From a bacterium (GTDB lineage Bacteria; UBP15; UBA6099; JAJRTR01): DNA of 21,122 nucleotides. The stretch covers positions 1 to 21,122 of the forward strand of contig JAJRTR010000019.1 of assembly GCA_024278215.1 (NCBI GenBank), written 5' to 3'. The notes beneath the pieces are model-generated. The model was not told the DNA's origin. It saw nothing but the letters and a program-made list of their open reading frames with translations, and searched no databases. The first letter of the stretch is position 1. The number at the start of each line of letters is the position of its first letter. This document shows, in pieces, positions 1 through 9,300 of the stretch. A program made the position numbers and the translations under genes.

Positions 1-402
1 GTCATCACGTCTCCGGTTTTGAGCACCTTCGTGTTGTCCGCTGACGTAACGCCCGTCAGGGCGGAACCGTCGCCTGTATGTGTGCCTGAAATGGTGGTCG
101 CAGACACTGTCGTTGCCGTAACAGTAGCTGCCGTAATCGTGCCGGTCGCGGCGGTTATGTCGCCGGAAACAAGTACATTCGCATCCACATTCAGATCGCC
201 CGTCATCACGTCTCCGGTTTTGAGCACCTTCGTGTTGTCCGCTGACGTAACGCCCGTCAGGGCGGAACCGTCGCCCGTATGTGTGCCTGAAATAGTTGTT
301 GCGGATACAGTTGTTGCCGTAACGGTCGCCGCCGAAACGGTACCTGTCGCAGCGGTGATGTCGCCGGAAACAAGTACATTCGAATCCACATTCAGATCGC
401 CC
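1..402 (-). repeat. 201-bp tandem coding repeat, two near-identical copies
   Basis: Units 1-201 and 202-402 encode the same 67-residue module. Their first 74 bases (1-74 versus 202-275) are identical and the remainder differs mostly by scattered substitutions. A third unit at 403-555 is 48 bp shorter and more diverged. The window begins exactly at a unit boundary, so more copies probably lie beyond it. Confidence 0.9.
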
Positions 403-977
403 GTCATCGTGTCACCGGTTTTTGCTACATCACCAGTTGCGACAACCCCGGTCAAACCCGAGCCATCGCCTACAAAATTATTTGCAGTTATCGTTCCTGT
501 AGCAGCAGTAATATTTCCTGATGTGATAATCGCCGCATTGACCTCCAGATTGCCGGTCATCACATCGCCGGATTTCGACACACCGTCCATTCCAAGCGTA
601 TAAGCGGAGGACACAATTTCCTCAGATGGAGAAAGCACTTCACCCGCGACTGTTATTTGAAGGTACATCGTTCCCGAGCTCCACGGAACAGCGCTCAGAT
701 CGCAATTTGTCCCAATCAGATAGTTGAAACGACCGTAAGTCACCTGCACATTGTTCGCGGTATCAGAGCAATACACACTACCCGAGCAATCAGATGTGTT
801 GCATATCTTGAAAACAAAATCCGTTTGCACGTTCACAGGCGTCCCGGCACTGTTTTTCAGATACCCCTGGTAATTGATCTTCTGTGGTACAAAAGCTAAC
901 GAACGGTATTGCATTGAGATAGTAAAAACAGCGAGGAATACTAAACACAAACAAAAAAATCGTTTAAAGAACATCAT
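1..977 (-). CDS. Secreted tail-fibre-like repeat protein, 5' part only
   Basis: Open reading frame running off the left edge, so the C-terminus is missing. I chose the ATG at 977; a second ATG follows directly, and a GGGGCGG stretch lies just upstream as a weak ribosome site. The N-terminus (MMFFKRFFCLCLVFLAVF...) is a signal peptide or membrane anchor. It is followed by KINYQGYLKNSAGTPV, a motif typical of secreted proteins that carry phage-tail-like repeats. From about residue 140 the protein is built of repeats containing GDGSALTGV and SGDVMTGDL motifs with Ala/Thr-rich, beta-helix-like strands. In DNA the units start at 1, 202 and 403; the first two are 201 bp (67 aa) and the third is 153 bp (51 aa). 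Proteins of this design often end in a peptidase S74 chaperone domain, which would lie outside the window. Likely an exported surface fibre; function unknown. Confidence 0.8.
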   Translation of the reverse strand, partial: MMFFKRFFCLCLVFLAVFTISMQYRSLAFVPQKINYQGYLKNSAGTPVNVQTDFVFKICNTSDCSGSVYCSDTANNVQVTYGRFNYLIGTNCDLSAVPWSSGTMYLQITVAGEVLSPSEEIVSSAYTLGMDGVSKSGDVMTGNLEVNAAIITSGNITAATGTITANNFVGDGSGLTGVVATGDVAKTGDTMTGDLNVDSNVLVSGDITAATGTVSAATVTATTVSATTISGTHTGDGSALTGVTSADNTKVLKTGDVMTGDLNVDANVLVSGDITAATGTITAATVTATTVSATTISGTHTGDGSALTGVTSADNTKVLKTGDVM

Positions 978-1102
978 TGCACCGCCCCGAATTCATCCCA
1001 ACACATGGAAGTATAGAAGAATTTTGTATATTGTGGGGATATATCATAATAAATTTGGAATTACCACTTATACCGTCTTTTGCGATTTGCTTTATAACAT
1101 TT

Positions 1103-1131
1103 ATTATACTATATTCTGCGAAAAACCGCAA
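1103..1131 (-). promoter_or_regulatory. Sigma-70-type promoter for the tail-fibre-like gene
   Basis: On the minus strand a -35 element TTGCGG (1126-1131) is followed after exactly 17 bp by a perfect -10 TATAAT (1103-1108). The predicted start near 1096 gives a leader of about 120 nt before the ATG at 977. The gene therefore seems to be transcribed separately from the sigma-54 activator upstream. Confidence 0.6.
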
Positions 1132-1234
1132 CATTGCGTCTGTTAAATTCTGTAATTCAGAACCGTTTGCAGAGGGAAAAAAGAAATAGTGGCTATCCAC
1201 TTGACGCAAGTAACCCGGATTTCGGCGTGAGAAA

Positions 1235-2695
1235 TCAGGGGTAAGGGAGATTCGTTTTGATACAGTATCTTTTCATTTTGCGCCACAGTGTTGTACGGTG
1301 CATTCCGAGTTCGCGGGCGGCGTTTTCACGGTTGCCGTTGTGTCGCTGAAGCGTTTCCCGGATAACAGCTTCTTCAGAACTCTCCCCGAATCCATTTTTT
1401 CCCCCGTTAGCTGCAGCTTTTACAGTATCCTGTATCTTAACCGGCAGGTGTTCCGGACAAATTGTTTCACCGCTGCAGAGAACGAATGCGTGTTCGACGG
1501 CGTTTTCGAGTTCGCGCACATTGCCGGGGAAATCATATTGTCTGAGTATCGAAAGTGTTTCTGGTGACACATTGCGTATCGATTTGCCGGTTCGCGAGCG
1601 AAGTTTATTGATGAAATGTTCGATAAGCAGCGGAATGTCTTCCAGTCTCTGTTTCAGCGGCGGTATGTCTATGTTTATGACATTTATGCGATAGTAGAGG
1701 TCTTCCCTGAACCGGCCGGCTGCGATCATCTGCTCGAGGTTCTGGTTTGTCGCGGCGATGATTCGGGCATTAGTGTGAAGAGTATCCGTGGCGCCGACAG
1801 GCAGGAACTCGCCGTTATTGAGCACACGCAGCAACTTCGCCTGGATGGGCAGAGACATCTCGCTTAGTTCGTCGAGCAGCAGCGAGCCGTCGCGGGCAAC
1901 ATAGAAAAGGCCGGGTTTGTCTCGCAGCGCATCTGTAAAAGCACCCTTCACGTGTCCAAAGAGTTCGGATTCGAGAAGCGGCTCGGGCAGAGCCGCGCAA
2001 TTGATCTTCACGAACGCACCGCCGGCGTGCGGACTCATATTGTGGAGCGCAAGTGAAATAAGTTCTTTCCCCGAACCGCTGGGCCCCTGTATCAGCACAT
2101 TGCATTCAGACTTTGCGATCTCGGGCAGGATGCTGAATATCCGTTGCATTTCTTCGTTACAACTGACGATTTCTCCGAGTTTGTTGCCGCTCTTGATCTG
2201 TTTTCTCAAGTCCTCGATCATCGTCAGGTCCCTGAAGAACTCCACTGCGCCGATTGTCCTGCCGTTGTCGTCGCGCAAGATCATCGTGCTTACACTCACA
2301 ACAACCTTCCGCCCATCTTTTGTCATGATCGTCACACGCTCGTCCCTGATCGGTTTATGGTCCTTGAGCGTTGAGATCAGCGCACACTTCTGTTTGCAGA
2401 GATTCGTGCGGAAAACGTCGAAGCAATATTTCCCGACTGCCTCCTTCTTCGAAAACCCGGAAATCTCTTCGGCCGCGCGATTGAAAGAAGTGATTTTACA
2501 ATCGTGGTCAATAGTGAAAACACCTTCGCTTATATTGTCGAAGATGATCGGAAGGATTTCATTTTGTGTCATAATTGTCATGTCGCATCCGTGTTGCATT
2601 GTGTTGCCATATTTCGTATTCGTGCGATTATTACTACGCCTCTCTTGTATTTGAATTGAATAAGTTTTTCCATCGCAGGTCGCACTTTCAGCCAT
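1235..2695 (-). CDS. PAS-domain sigma-54-dependent transcriptional activator
   Basis: A 486-aa bacterial enhancer-binding protein. A PAS sensor (about residues 45-160) holds a Cys cluster (C91, C100, C104). The AAA+ sigma-54-interaction domain (about 170-410) has Walker A GPSGSGKE (204-211), Walker B SLLLDE (271-276), the sensor-I region RIIAATNQNL and the arginine-finger region FREDLYYRINV. The C-terminal Fis-type helix-turn-helix covers about 442-477. The family hydrolyses ATP to remodel sigma-54 RNA polymerase at -24/-12 promoters. The sigma-54-contacting loop reads GAFTDA (251-256) instead of GAFTGA. There is no receiver domain, so the signal is probably read by the PAS domain directly. 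The ATG at 2695 has an AAGG site, but it is embedded in a hairpin; in-frame ATGs at 2599 and 2581 are alternatives. It lies 141 bp downstream of cheW on the same strand. No target promoter was recognised. Confidence 0.93.
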   Translation of the reverse strand: MAESATCDGKTYSIQIQERRSNNRTNTKYGNTMQHGCDMTIMTQNEILPIIFDNISEGVFTIDHDCKITSFNRAAEEISGFSKKEAVGKYCFDVFRTNLCKQKCALISTLKDHKPIRDERVTIMTKDGRKVVVSVSTMILRDDNGRTIGAVEFFRDLTMIEDLRKQIKSGNKLGEIVSCNEEMQRIFSILPEIAKSECNVLIQGPSGSGKELISLALHNMSPHAGGAFVKINCAALPEPLLESELFGHVKGAFTDALRDKPGLFYVARDGSLLLDELSEMSLPIQAKLLRVLNNGEFLPVGATDTLHTNARIIAATNQNLEQMIAAGRFREDLYYRINVINIDIPPLKQRLEDIPLLIEHFINKLRSRTGKSIRNVSPETLSILRQYDFPGNVRELENAVEHAFVLCSGETICPEHLPVKIQDTVKAAANGGKNGFGESSEEAVIRETLQRHNGNRENAARELGMHRTTLWRKMKRYCIKTNLPYP

Positions 2696-2698
2696 TAT

Positions 2699-2714
2699 GC
2701 CTTTTTGAAAAGGC
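2699..2714. repeat. Short inverted repeat over the ribosome site of the sigma-54 activator
   Basis: GCCTTTT and AAAAGGC are separated by two bases, ending 3 nt before the ATG at 2695. The only Shine-Dalgarno-like bases (AAGG) sit in one arm, so a folded mRNA would hide them. It could equally be a protein-binding dyad. Confidence 0.4.
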
Positions 2715-2836
2715 GTTAAAGGGTTTTCATTCGGGTACTACTCAACAGAAAAGGGATAGCCCGCATATTTTAACAATGGGGGATAAGAAAGCAGTTTTGG
2801 CCCAAGCCGAATACCATTGGTTAATAAGCTGTAAAA

Positions 2837-3319
2837 TCATACACTTTTCAAAGCTTTTTCTTCATCAACGCTGAAAATCTTTTCCACATTAAGAAAAATA
2901 ATAAGCTTGTTGTCTTTTTTCGCAACACCTCTGATGAAGTTACGGTTGATGCTAGTTTTCAGATTTCCGAGTTGCGGTACACTTTTCATTTTATCGTGTG
3001 TTATCCGGAATACTTCGTGAACCTGGTCGACTATCATGCCCACAACAATGCCGATGTTGAGTTCGACAAGCACTATCCTTGTTTCTTTCCCATATTCTTT
3101 AGCTGTGAGCCCGAATCGTTTGCGCAGGTCTACGATAGGGATTATCGATTCCCTGAGGTTTATTACGCCTTCGACAAAATCGGGCATTCCCGGCAATGAT
3201 GTTATCTCACCTACCCTTTCGACGCCCTGAACTTTCATCACATTCACAGCGAATATTTCTTTATCGAGCACGAAACTCACCAGTTGCAGAATATCACTTA
3301 CTCTGGTATTTTGCTCCAT
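2837..3319 (-). CDS. cheW: CheW-like chemotaxis coupling protein
   Basis: 160 aa, the full length of a single-domain CheW. It starts with LQLVSFVLDKEIFAVNVMKV and continues through PDFVEGVINLRESIIPIVDLR, GMIVDQVHEVFRI and NRNFIRGVAKKDNKLIIFLN, the standard CheW landmarks in the right order. CheW couples chemoreceptors (MCPs) to the kinase CheA on the cytoplasmic side of the membrane. Start ATG at 3319, preceded by AAAGGA at good spacing. It lies 70 bp downstream of the giant FnIII/dockerin gene and 141 bp upstream of the sigma-54 activator, on the same strand. No cheA, MCP or flagellar gene is in the window, so its partner (flagellar, type IV pilus or gene-regulation array) cannot be told. 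Confidence 0.93.
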   Translation of the reverse strand: MEQNTRVSDILQLVSFVLDKEIFAVNVMKVQGVERVGEITSLPGMPDFVEGVINLRESIIPIVDLRKRFGLTAKEYGKETRIVLVELNIGIVVGMIVDQVHEVFRITHDKMKSVPQLGNLKTSINRNFIRGVAKKDNKLIIFLNVEKIFSVDEEKALKSV

Positions 3320-3389
3320 GTTTTCCTTTAACTCCTATGTTTTCTGATACATGCGCCATGCGTTCGCATCGTCGTGTATCGCTGCCGGC

Positions 3390-6300
3390 TCACTGGCACG
3401 GACTTGTTGATGAAGATGCTACGAGTGATCCCCAGAAACTTTTCATGATGGCAATATCCAGCGCATTAACAGTTCCGTCGCCATTGTTATCCACGTTGAT
3501 GTCATATTCGGGGTCCCCCTCGAGTTTACCCCATGCCGGTTTCATAACAGCAAGGTCGAGTGCGTTGACGATATTATCGCAATTCGTGTTGCCGATGACC
3601 GGGCCTGCACCTACAGGTGCCGGTTCCGGTGTAAGCAGATCGAACGGCGGCGAACCTTCCTGGAGATTGATGTCTTTGTGTAGAGTATAGTAACCGATGC
3701 CTCCCGACATGGGAGCGGAGACCGGGTAACCGCTTCCATCCACGACAAGAAGCCGGACATCATACTTCTCGCTTGTGCTGCCGTCTTCGTATATCAACTG
3801 ATAGTAGCCGTCCGAATCGGTGTAGGCGGTGGCGAGTGTCTGCCCGTCTGAGTCAACGAGCATAACGGTCAGGTTTTCCTTGCCGACTTTCATGTACTCG
3901 TTTGTGGCGGGGTCTCGCTGGTCCATGTCCCGAACCCTGATGCGGCCGCGGACGCCTTTTGTGCCGTATATGCAGGTAGTAACCGACGACGAGGCACTTT
4001 CATTGCCGCCTTCGTCGACCGCCGTGACAGAGTAGCTGTACAGTATACCTGTCGAAATTGTGTAATCGTTGTATGACGAACTCGGCACAAGCGTTTCGCC
4101 GTTGATCTTTACGGTTGTGGTAGCGCCGGTGTAATATCTGTAGACATTGTATCCCTGATGATCCGCATAAGAAGAGCCGTCGGTGTTCTGGGTGGGTTTC
4201 GTCCAGGAAAGGCCGCAAACGCCGCTGCCCGGCGTGGTCAGCAGGTTTGTGGGCGCATTGGGCGGGTAATCTGTCGGCGCGCCGGGTGTCGCATAAGTTT
4301 CCGACGAGAACGCGCTTTCATTCGCCGGATTAGAACTGTCCACTGATTTCATCGCATAATAGTATGTTGTTCCATCCACAACATTTGTGTCCTGGTAATT
4401 TGTTTTTGTCGGTTCCAGCTGTGATGTGAGAAGCTGATAATTACCGGAGGAGATGCCCCTGTAGAGGAGGAACCCCGCGAGATCGGTCAGGGGCGTCCCG
4501 TTCGTGTTTTCATCGGGAATCGTCCATGTGAGGTTCACCTGCCCGGTAGCGCCAAGGGCGAGCAGGTCACCCGGTGGATTAGGTATGGCGTCGTCGCTGT
4601 TCACCGCGGTCGCCGACACTTCCGTGGACTGCGGGCTGTAATTGACCGGGGCCGCGTCGTCACCCGCAACCACCACATAGAAATATTCCGTACCTGTGGC
4701 GACGGTATAATCTTTGTATGTTGTCCATGTCGCCGGTATCATGGCATCCAGCGTACCGTCGTTCCTGTTTACAGCGTACTGCGGATCGGGATTCTGCCCA
4801 CCACTTGTCGTACTCCTGAAGACTTCATAGCCCATAAGGTCTGTTAGCGCAGACCCATCGGTATTCAGCGTAGGTGTCGACCATGAGATGAGCACATATT
4901 CATCGCCTTCGGCGGTGGAATCATCGCCCGCGGCAGCCGCGACACTTCCGGGGGTTGCAGGTGCGACATTATCCTGATATTGAATGCCGATTTCCACTAC
5001 ATTATCGTCTTCGTTCGGAGGCGATACGCTGTCCTGCGCGCGCACTGTGAAGAAGGCCCACTGTTCGTCTTCGAAACCTGTGGCGATATATATTGTCGCC
5101 GTCGTTGTATACGTGGGCGTGGAGAACGTGTACAAGCCGGAGAGTGGCGCCTGGTAGATGTTATATTGCACCGGAGTGGACTGGTCCTGGGCTTCGTCCC
5201 ACTGAAGTTGAAGTTCGCCGTCGCCGCTGTATATCGAGAGTCCGGTGATGCCGCCGAACACCGGCGGGTCGGTGTCGCCGGGCGTGCCGGAGAGTTCTGT
5301 TGTCCATGTGCTGCTTTCGTTGGCATAGATACTTGCGTCCACAGAAGTGACGAGGTAGTAATAAGTTGTGCCGTCCGTCAGGCCGGTGACGTCGTAGTAG
5401 CTTCCGGCGGGTGCCTGATAAGTTGGTGAGCTGAAATCGTATATGCCGGATGTCGTTGTCTGGTAAATGTTGTATGTCACAGGTGTGGAACGGTCCGAAG
5501 CTTCATCCCATGAGACCCTTAGAGTGCCGCCTTCCGTAGTATTGGAGACAGACTGTGCGCCCGCGAATGTCGGCGGTGTCCTGTCAGTGGGTGTCGCGGA
5601 TACTATCACATCCGCCGTAGTTTCATTCTGCGGATAGAAATCGACAGCGTCGAACGCGCCGACGGCGAAGTAGTACAACTCGTTGTTGTCGAGACCGGTT
5701 ATGGACAGGGAAGTGCTTGCTGTATTGCTGACCGTATAGTCTGGTTCATCCAACAGATTCGTTGTTGTGCCCTTCTGGACATAAATGTTATATCTCACAG
5801 GCAGTGTGTCGTCGGTGGGCTGGCTCCATGTCAGTAGCACTTCGTTTCCGATCATTGTGTCCGCTGCCGACTCGAGGCCGTCGAAATCCGGTGGCACGTT
5901 GTCGACCGGCATACCGCCCATGATGTTTGTGTTGGTGTCTTCGTTGCCTGCCGAGTCCTCGGCGCGCACGACGAAGTAATATGTCTGCTTGTTTTCGAGA
6001 CTTGAAATCGTGACCGATGTCACCGAGGTGGACGTTTTTATTCCATCGGCGAGGACTTCCGCGAGGGTGCCGTTTTTCTTATAGTAGATGTTGTATGTTA
6101 TCGGTAGGGAATTGTCTGTCGCGGTGGACCACGATACTTTGATTTCCTTACTTGTGGTAGTCACGTTTTTAACTGATTCGACGCCCTCGAAACTCGGCGG
6201 CGACTGGTCTGTCGGAATGCCGGACAACTGCACTGTGTTCGTGGAATAGTTGGGTGGCGATGCCGCGTCTCTCGCCCAGATGGAAAACTTGTGCGACACC

Positions 6301-9300
6301 CCGTTTGTCAGGCCGTCCACGTCGTAATAGTTTGTCCCGTATACTTCGGCTATGGGCGTCGCGTAATCGATCGATGCCGACCCCGTCGCCATGAAAATCT
6401 CGTAGGTTACAGGTGACGACATGTCAACAGCGCTCGACCAGTATACCCGCAGGCTGCCCCCCGTCTCGTTGTCGACGACACTCGCGATACCGGCGAAAAC
6501 CGGTGGCGTCGTGTCGGTCGGAGTGGCGAAAAGTTCTTCGGTATTAGTCGATGTGAGTCCCGCGACATCGCGCGCGCGCACCGACACGTAATAGCCTGTC
6601 CCGTTTATAAGGCCTTCGAGGCTCACGGAAGTGACCGTTGTCGAGTAGTCAGGCGAGTTATAGTCCTGGCCGCTCGCCGTCATGGATATGAAGACCAGGT
6701 AAGTGATCGGCGATGAGTCGTCCGTGGCCGCGCTCCACGACGCGAGCAACGTGCCGTACGCGCCTGTGTCCACAAGTGACGATATTCCACCGAAAACGGG
6801 CGCGGCCCCATCGTTGGGTGTCGCGTATTTCTCGACTTCGTTGTTCTCTTCCCTTGTGCCCGCGTCCTCGGCTCTCACCACATAATAGTATTCCTGCCCG
6901 TTCGTCAGGCCGGTGATTATCGTCGAGGTGGCGGTGGTCTGATATGTCCATGAAGAGAAATTCTGCCCGCCGGATGTTTCCGCTTCGTAAATGTTGTAAA
7001 GGACAGGCGGTGAACTGTCGGTCGCGGCGTCCCACACGAGTTGTATCTCGCCTGATGACGCTGTCGGCGTGGCATAAGAAAGTCCGCTGAAGACAGGATC
7101 GACCCCGTCTGTCGGTATCGCCGAAAGCTCCACGCTGTTCGTGTCTTCATTGCCTGCCGAGTCTTCAGCCCGGACGACATAGTAGTACTCGACTCCCATT
7201 GTCAGCCCCGTGACCTGGTAGGTGGCGTTCTGTGTCTGGTATGTCCATGAACCGAAGTTGTAGCTCGTCGTCGATGTCTTCATGTAAATGTTGTAGCTGA
7301 TCGGGGTCGAATTGTCTGTCGCATCGTACCACAGAAGGTCGAGTGCCGTTCCGGTCTCGGCGTCGTCACACTTCGCTATACCGTCGAATATCGGATTCAC
7401 CCCGTCCGAGGGGGTCGCGGTCAGGACGACGACGTTTGTGTCCTCGTTGCCTTCCGCGTCCTCGGCGCGAACCGCGAAAGCATACTGGACATCATTTGTC
7501 AGCCCGGTAATATAATATCTGCCGGTTTGAGTTGTCGTGGTAATGTCGGGAACGGCATACGAGTCGATGGTCGCGCCCTGGTTGTAGTAGATGTTGTAAG
7601 TGATCGGTGGAGTGTTGTCGGTAGCGGCGAGCCACAGTATGTAAACCTCCGCGCCTTCTCCTGTGTCCAGCGCGTTGTCGATACCCGCGAATGTGGGGGG
7701 CGTCGAATCTGTCGGGATCGCGCTTTTTTCCGTTGTGTTTGTATTTTCCAGCCCCGAGACGTCCTCGGCGCGCACGACAAAGAAATATTCCTGCCCGTTC
7801 TCGAAGTCGAAGTCGGCGTCGAGAGCCGCATTTAGAGCGAGTGTCGTCGTTGTCGACGCGGCGGAATACGCGGGTGTGCTGAAATTCTGTCCGCCGGATG
7901 TCGCAGCCACGTAGATATTGTATACGAAATTGGAATTGTCCGCGGCCGCGCCCCATGTAAGCTGTATCTCGCCGCCGTTTCCCGTATCCGCCGCAGCGGA
8001 AACCTCTCCGCCTGTCGGCGCGGCCCCGTCCGAGCACAGCGTGCCCAGTTCGACTACGTTGTCGTCCTCATTGAGCGTGGCCGCGCTGTCCTGGGCGCGA
8101 ACCACGAACCATTTATAGTCGCCGTATTCGAGTTCACCGGGCGCCAGTATCCCCGCGGTGATCTGAACTGAGGTACCGGATACCGACTGGATAGGTCCCG
8201 CAAAGTTATACTCGCCCTGTGTTTCCGTCATATACACAAGGTAGGTTATAGGTGGAGACAGGTCGGTGGCGGCGTCCCAGGTGAGGTCTATCGTCGGTTC
8301 GACTGCGGATTGCCCGTCCGTTGCGGACGTAATCCCGTTAAAGGCCGGGGCGTAGGTATCCGTCTCCTCGATGATGCTCAGTTCGTTGTCCGAGGACGAC
8401 ACAGTGCCGAGCAGCCAAGGTTCCGTGCCGCCCGCCCCCGTGCCCGGTGTCACATAATCTATCCCGTATGGCGAAGCGCCTACTGTCACCGATGCCGACG
8501 CGCCTCCCGCGGGACCGTTGTCCGCCGAATCGAAAACATAGACTTTCCCCTCTGACGGCACCGTGATATATATCAGGTCCGTGTCGGGATGGTACGCGAC
8601 ATCATAAGGCACGCTGTCCGTGAATATCGTCGCCTCGATACTGTCATCCGAACCGTCAATGACAGTAGTCTGCCCGGCGGCGTCGTGTGTTATGTAAATT
8701 TTATTGGTTTCCTCGTTTATCGCGATGTTTTTCGGACTGTTGAATATGTTTACGGTTTCAATATATGAATTGTTCGTGCCGTCATATACGAAAAGCTTGT
8801 TATAAGCGGTGATGACATAAACCCTGTTGGTCGTTTCGTTTACGGCGACATCGACAGGGGCCGCCAATCCATCTCCGGAGATCGGCGTCAGCGAGGCATA
8901 CGTCTGCGCGTTTATCACCCTGACCTTATCGTTAGTGTAATCCACGATAAAAACTTCGTCCGTGGCGTTCGCCGTGTTGATCGCTATGCCGTTGCTGTAT
9001 TCCTGTCCCGTGGGTCCCGTACTCATCAACATGGAAATCGGCGACTCCAGCACCTCGGTATCCAGATCATAAATAAAAAGTCTGAAATAAGTGTTGTCGG
9101 TTACGAAAACCTTCGGGTCGCTAAGGTTCTCATAGATCGCAACACCCCACGGCTTGCTTGAACCGCCGTTAAGAGATATCACCTTCTGCGCGAATGTGTC
9201 GCCGGCGATTTCGAGCAGCAGCCCATCGTCCGGCACAGTCACGAAATACCGTGTGTGTGTCGCGTGCGGTATCGCCACGAACTGGCCGGCATACGTACCC

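Noticed and set aside
1-603. CRISPR array suggested by the regular repeats; also a plus-strand repeat protein frame
   Set aside because: Units are 201 bp, contiguous and coding in the minus frame with a signal peptide upstream; there are no short repeats with unique spacers.
1199-1211. ACTTG-ACG-CAAGT dyad about 105-115 bp upstream of the predicted start of the tail-fibre-like gene, as an enhancer site
   Set aside because: Arms of only 5 bp, and the promoter it precedes is sigma-70-like, so an enhancer role is not supported.
1917-2654. Long plus-strand open frame (245 codons) opposite the sigma-54 activator
   Set aside because: Antisense shadow; the minus-strand protein has clear domains across the whole region.
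2696-2836. Sigma-54 (-24/-12) promoter upstream of the sigma-54 activator
   Set aside because: The best candidate (TTGGGCCAAAACTGCTT) has the GG and GC elements at the wrong spacing. I also saw no convincing GG-N10-GC element before 9461 or 977.
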